From contig NZ_JAGGKM010000012.1 in assembly GCF_017873715.1 (NCBI RefSeq), positions 1 to 43,827 of the forward strand: a stretch of 43,827 nt of DNA, written 5' to 3'. Shown piece by piece: positions 40,619 through 43,827 of the stretch. The position numbers and the translations under genes were made by a program. The DNA is from Cytobacillus luteolus. Its GTDB lineage: Bacteria > Bacillota > Bacilli > Bacillales > Bacillaceae_L. Within the stretch, counting starts at the first letter, position 1. Every line of letters starts with the position of its first letter. The notes beneath the pieces were generated by a model. It made no database searches. It was not told where the DNA came from and worked only from the letters and a program-made list of their open reading frames with translations.

Positions 40619-40659
40619 TTGACTATTAATCAAGTAAAATGATAATATAACGTTATATT
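40619..40659 (+). promoter_or_regulatory. ABC-transporter promoter with 16-bp AACGTT palindrome
   Basis: TTGACT (40619-40624), 18-bp spacer, TAATAT (40643-40648). The perfect 16-bp palindrome AATATAACGTTATATT (40644-40659) covers the -10 and start site. Its core AATAACGTTATT-like sequence matches the paaX promoter palindrome. Confidence 0.6.
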
Positions 40660-40686
40660 TACGGTGCTTATAGTAAATATCATATA

Positions 40687-40702
40687 TTGTAACCGGTTAC
40701 AA
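40687..40702. promoter_or_regulatory. cre-like CcpA site
   Basis: TTGTAACCGGTTACAA is a perfect 16-bp palindrome and matches the CcpA cre consensus WTGNAANCGNWNWCA. It lies about 30-45 bp downstream of the predicted start site, where CcpA usually blocks elongation. Confidence 0.62.
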
Positions 40703-40711
40703 AGGTTTCCC

Positions 40712-40746
40712 AACTTACTAATTTAACTATATTAGTAAGTTTTTTA
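40712..40746 (+). terminator. Leader terminator upstream of the ABC-transporter operon
   Basis: AACTTACTAAT (40712-40722) pairs perfectly with ATTAGTAAGTT (40731-40741), followed by T5. It lies between the predicted promoter and the first gene's ribosome binding site (GAGGGGG near 40764), so it could act as an attenuator. Confidence 0.75.
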
Positions 40747-40776
40747 AAAAATAATAAATAAACGAGGGGGATTTAC

Positions 40777-41766
40777 ATGAAAAAACCTATGAAAGTAGCT
40801 TCATCACTTTTACTAGCAGGAATGCTAGCATTGACTGGCTGTAGTAGCCAATCATCAGGTGATGGCGAGTATGTAATTGGTCTTACCCAATTTGCTGAAC
40901 ATCCATCATTAGACGCCGCAACAGAAGGATTCAAGAAAGCACTTGAAGACCAAGGCTTTAAAGAAGGGGAAAATGTTACATACGATTTCCAAAATGCACA
41001 GGCTGACATGAACAATACAGCTACAATTGCCAACAACTTTGTAGGTGATAAAGTAGACTTAATTTTTGCAAATGCTACACCAAGTGCGACAGCTGCATTA
41101 AATGCTACAAGAGAGATTCCAATTATTTTCACTTCAGTTACAGACCCTGTAGGAGCTGGCCTAGTTGAGGCTTTTGACAAGCCTGGAGAAAATATTACTG
41201 GTACAACAGATAATCACCCTGATGCTACAGCAAATACAATCAATTTCATTACAAATGAAGTTGGCGCTAAATCAATTGGTGTTATTTATAACTCTGGTGA
41301 GCAAAATTCAGTTGTTCAAGTTGATCAAGTAGAAAAGTTAGCCGGTAATAATGGTGCTTCCATCGTTAAGGTTTCTGTTTCTACTTCTGCTGAAGTTAAA
41401 CAAGCGGCAGAATCTTTGATTGGACGCGTTGATGCCATTTATATTCCTACCGACAATACAGTTGTTTCTGCATTAGATGTTGTTATTTCAGTTGCGAATG
41501 AAAAGAAACTTCCTTTATTCGTTGGTGAATTAGATTCTATGAAAAAAGGTGCAGTAGCAGCAAGTGGTTTCAGTTACTTTGACCTTGGCTACCAATCTGG
41601 TTTAATGGCTGCGAAAATTTTAAAAGGTGAGAAGAAACCTTCAGAAATTAATGTTGAATTACCAGATAGCATGAAGCTTATGATTAATACTAAAGCTGCA
41701 GAGGCACAGGGATTAGAAGTGGATTCTGAGTGGGAAAAACTAGGGGAGTTCTTTGACGGAGAATAG
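40777..41766 (+). CDS. ABC transporter substrate-binding lipoprotein, TrpX type
   Basis: A 329-aa lipoprotein; the signal peptide ends in lipobox LTGC with Cys near residue 22. The rest is a two-lobed periplasmic-binding fold of the ABC_sub_bind/TrpX type: YVIGLTQFAEHPSLDAATEG, LIFANATPSATAALNATREI, IPIIFTSVTDPVGAGLVEAF, GVIYNSGEQNSVVQV, IYIPTDNTVVSALDVVISVA. Such systems include streptococcal TrpXYP for tryptophan, but substrates vary. The promoter shares a palindrome with paaX, so an aromatic acid or aromatic amino acid is a plausible ligand. First gene of three. Confidence 0.92.
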   Translation: MKKPMKVASSLLLAGMLALTGCSSQSSGDGEYVIGLTQFAEHPSLDAATEGFKKALEDQGFKEGENVTYDFQNAQADMNNTATIANNFVGDKVDLIFANATPSATAALNATREIPIIFTSVTDPVGAGLVEAFDKPGENITGTTDNHPDATANTINFITNEVGAKSIGVIYNSGEQNSVVQVDQVEKLAGNNGASIVKVSVSTSAEVKQAAESLIGRVDAIYIPTDNTVVSALDVVISVANEKKLPLFVGELDSMKKGAVAASGFSYFDLGYQSGLMAAKILKGEKKPSEINVELPDSMKLMINTKAAEAQGLEVDSEWEKLGEFFDGE

Positions 41767-41781
41767 AGAGGATGGTTCTTA

Positions 41782-42810
41782 GTGTTTACAGCGATATTCG
41801 GAGCATTTGAATCAGGAATCATCTATGCGATTATGGCGATAGGTGTTTACTTATCCTTTCGTGTGCTTGACTTTCCAGATTTAACAGTTGACGGAAGCTT
41901 TGTAACAGGTGCAGCTGTTGCAGCAACGTTAATTGTAAGTGGGGTTAATCCATTTACAGCTACAATGCTCGCATTAGTTGTAGGCTTTATTGCCGGCTGT
42001 ATTACTGGAATTATTCATACAGTAGGAAAAATCAATGCTCTTCTTTCCGGTATTTTGATGATGATTGCACTTTATTCTATTAATCTTAGAATAATGGGTA
42101 AGTCAAATGTATCTCTATTAAATACCGATACGATGTTTACGCAGGTTAGAGAAGCATGGGAAAAAACAGGAATTGATGCATTTTTTAATCAGATTTTAAC
42201 CTTAGTAGGATTGGGTGATAGTTTACCAAGAACATGGGGAATTTTGATCTTTATGATTGTGGTAACCTTATTACTGAAATTCCTAATTGACCGTTTTTTA
42301 AAAACAGAGATTGGCTTAGCCATCCGTGCAACGGGTGATAATCAGCGTATGATTCGAAGTCTTTCAGCTAATACCAATATGATGGTAATCGTAGGGCTTG
42401 GACTCTCCAATGCCATGGTTGCTTTTTCAGGAGCTTTAATTGCACAGCAAGGCGGCTTCGCAGATGTTGGTATGGGGATAGGTATGATTATCATTGGTCT
42501 AGCGTCTGTTATTATTGGGGAAGCATTGTTTGGGACAAAAACAATTGCTAGAACTACATTAGCTGTTATTGGTGGAGCGATTATTTATCGAATTGTGGTT
42601 ACACTAGCGCTTAGGGTTGATTTCCTTGAGCCGGGTGACATGAAACTAATCACTGCAACCATCGTAATTTTAGCACTTGTTATGCCTAAATTCCTTGCAC
42701 ATTCCCGTGATAAAAAACGAAAAGCTAAGAAACAATCAGAAGCCTTGAAATTTGCGGCTGCTACTTCCGAAAGGGGGGAATCAAATGCTGCATTTAAATC
42801 AGATTCATAA
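41782..42810 (+). CDS. ABC transporter permease, TrpY type
   Basis: A 342-aa polytopic membrane protein of the BPD_transp_2 (branched-chain/ribose-type) permease family with about eight to ten helices. Landmarks are FESGIIYAIMAIGVYLSFRV, DFPDLTVDGSFVTGAAVAA, GLAIRATGDNQRMIRSLSAN and GLASVIIGEALFG. The C-terminal tail is basic and cytoplasmic. GTG 41782 follows AGAGGATGG. The end overlaps the ATPase start by 26 bp, so the two are translationally coupled. Confidence 0.92.
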   Translation: MFTAIFGAFESGIIYAIMAIGVYLSFRVLDFPDLTVDGSFVTGAAVAATLIVSGVNPFTATMLALVVGFIAGCITGIIHTVGKINALLSGILMMIALYSINLRIMGKSNVSLLNTDTMFTQVREAWEKTGIDAFFNQILTLVGLGDSLPRTWGILIFMIVVTLLLKFLIDRFLKTEIGLAIRATGDNQRMIRSLSANTNMMVIVGLGLSNAMVAFSGALIAQQGGFADVGMGIGMIIIGLASVIIGEALFGTKTIARTTLAVIGGAIIYRIVVTLALRVDFLEPGDMKLITATIVILALVMPKFLAHSRDKKRKAKKQSEALKFAAATSERGESNAAFKSDS

Positions 42811-43579
42811 AGTGTTTAATGAGGGCACACCTGATGAGAAGATAGCACTTGATTGGACGAATTTAACTCTTAAACGAGGGGATTTTGTCACGATAATTGG
42901 AAGTAATGGTGCTGGCAAGTCGACGTTAATGAATGTGATATCAGGAGTATTAACGCCGGATGTTGGTAATGTCGTAATTGACGGTAAAGATGTAACCTCA
43001 ATGTCGGAATACAAACGAGCTAAACTAATAGGCAGGGTCTTCCAGGATCCGATGGCTGGGACAGCTCCAAATATGACGATTGAAGAGAATTTGGCCATGG
43101 CTTACTCCCGAAATAAACAAAGGACACTAAGAATAGGTGTTACCAAAAAAAGAAAAGAATATTTCAAGGAAGTATTAGAATCTCTACATCTAGGTCTAGA
43201 AAACCGTTTGTATGCAAAAGTTGGCTTATTATCTGGTGGTGAAAGGCAGGCACTTTCCTTATTAATGGCGACATTTACCGAGCCTGCCATTCTATTATTA
43301 GATGAACATACTGCTGCACTGGATCCATCAAGGGCAGAGTTAATCACCAATCTAACAAAAGAGATTGTTGAAAAATATGGACTCACAACCCTAATGGTTA
43401 CCCATAACATGCAACAAGCCCTAGACCTAGGCAATCGCCTAATCATGATGGACAAAGGCCAAATCATTCTAGAAGTAGAAGAAAACAAGAAAAAAGACCT
43501 AACCATCGAAAAGCTACTAAACGAATTCCAGCGAATTCGTGGAACAAAAATGACAAACGACCGTGCACTACTGTCATAG
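42785..43579 (+). CDS. ABC transporter ATP-binding protein, TrpP type
   Basis: A 264-aa ATPase powering the transporter. Walker A is GSNGAGKSTL near residue 40, the Q-loop is in GRVFQDPMAGT, the signature is LLSGGERQALSLLM, and the Walker B region is AILLLDEHTAALDP, with the DEHTAALDP wording usual in this subfamily in place of DEPT. The switch His is in MVTHNMQQAL. ATG 42785 is chosen over 42752 because GGGGGGAA lies 4-10 nt before it; it lies inside the permease gene's last codons. A strong terminator follows. Confidence 0.94.
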   Translation: MLHLNQIHKVFNEGTPDEKIALDWTNLTLKRGDFVTIIGSNGAGKSTLMNVISGVLTPDVGNVVIDGKDVTSMSEYKRAKLIGRVFQDPMAGTAPNMTIEENLAMAYSRNKQRTLRIGVTKKRKEYFKEVLESLHLGLENRLYAKVGLLSGGERQALSLLMATFTEPAILLLDEHTAALDPSRAELITNLTKEIVEKYGLTTLMVTHNMQQALDLGNRLIMMDKGQIILEVEENKKKDLTIEKLLNEFQRIRGTKMTNDRALLS

Positions 43580-43590
43580 TATGATTTGAA

Positions 43591-43627
43591 AAGGGATTAA
43601 TTAGGGAACTAGTTAATCCCTTTTTAT
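43591..43627 (+). terminator. Terminator of the ABC-transporter operon
   Basis: AAGGGATTAATTAG (43591-43604) pairs with CTAGTTAATCCCTT (43609-43622), 14 bp with one U-G pair and a GGAA loop, followed by TTTTT. Confidence 0.93.
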
Positions 43628-43681
43628 TATTGTTAAATTAAACTGGTTTATTAGACCTGAAAGGATAAAAACAGCCTAGTA

Positions 43682-43827
43682 GAGGTCGCATAAATGATTT
43701 AATGTGACCTCATCAGAGCTATTTAAGTAAGTTGAGGTCACATAAACGAATTTATGAGCCCTCAATATGAGGTTTCGGGCGAAATGAGGTCACATAAACG
43801 GATTTATGAGCCCTCAATATGAGGTTT
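43682..43827. repeat. Three-unit 52-bp-pitch palindromic array, inverted relative to the window start
   Basis: Palindromic boxes of about 30 bp start at 43682, 43734 and 43786, an exact 52-bp pitch, and continue to the window end. Boxes read GAGGTCACATAAACG then AATTTATGAGCCCTC. The box at 43734-43763 is the exact reverse complement (30 of 30) of the one at 154-183. The spacer after box 1 is unrelated to those after boxes 2 and 3, yet the pitch is unchanged. No gene lies in 43580-43827. Confidence 0.92.

Noticed and set aside
1-43827. Prophage, insertion sequence or integrated element
   Set aside because: No transposase, integrase, phage structural gene or tRNA junction was found; the repeats have no associated mobility gene in the window.

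Overview
The window is chromosomal DNA of low-GC, Gram-positive type, most likely a member of the Bacillaceae. The grounds are AT-rich intergenic DNA, strong AGGAGG-type ribosome binding sites, and genes close to Bacillus hutP, dacC and yfmM. I see no transposase, integrase, phage, rRNA or tRNA gene.

Layout. (1) 1-6.2 kb: histidine utilisation in the unusual order hutI-hutG-yjiH-hutP-hutH. A HutP-type antitermination site (four UAG triplets with exact 4-nt spacers running into a terminator) lies between hutP and hutH. hutU is not in the window. (2) 6.5-9.4 kb: an operon of acyl-CoA dehydrogenase, SDR and two half-size MaoC-type hydratases, preceded by six 9-bp boxes at an exact 21-bp pitch and a TetR-like palindrome. 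(3) 9.4-20.9 kb: single genes, including an ABC-F ATPase, a CAP-domain lipoprotein with a Q-rich repeat, a DEDD exonuclease, an alpha/beta hydrolase, a Suv3-like RNA helicase, a DacC-type PBP4 with a questionable start, and a TVP38 membrane protein. (4) 20.9-24.2 kb: small membrane or hypothetical genes, three of them interrupted. (5) 24.3-29.7 kb: amidase, a DUF2294/MpsC-like gene followed by a conditional-looking terminator and an SbtA-type bicarbonate transporter, polysaccharide deacetylase, and patatin-like lipase. (6) 29.7-39.3 kb: aerobic phenylacetate catabolism, paaABCD-ethD-paaF-paaG-aldehyde dehydrogenase-paaH-paaJ, then paaX. PaaE, PaaK, PaaI and a PaaZ hydratase domain are not in the cluster. 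(7) 39.4-43.6 kb: an NMO/FabK-like flavoprotein lacking the usual catalytic His, a GC-rich dispersed repeat, and a TrpXYP-type ABC transporter. The transporter has a promoter palindrome, a cre-like site and a leader terminator.

Two cross-cutting signals stand out. First, intergenic repeats recur at fixed pitches of 52 bp (three loci, ten units) or 21 bp (two loci, eight boxes). At several loci the spacer sequence varies while the pitch stays exact, and both pitches are close to whole numbers of helical turns. The arrays at the two window ends are the same family in opposite orientation. Second, an AACGTTAT-type motif lies at or near the paaA, paaX and ABC-transporter promoters, suggesting one regulator (PaaX is the nearest candidate) controls all three and that the transporter imports a phenylacetate-related substrate.

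Together the genes describe a heterotroph degrading amino acids (histidine, probably phenylalanine-derived phenylacetate) and acyl-CoA compounds, with standard cell-envelope and RNA-handling genes between.
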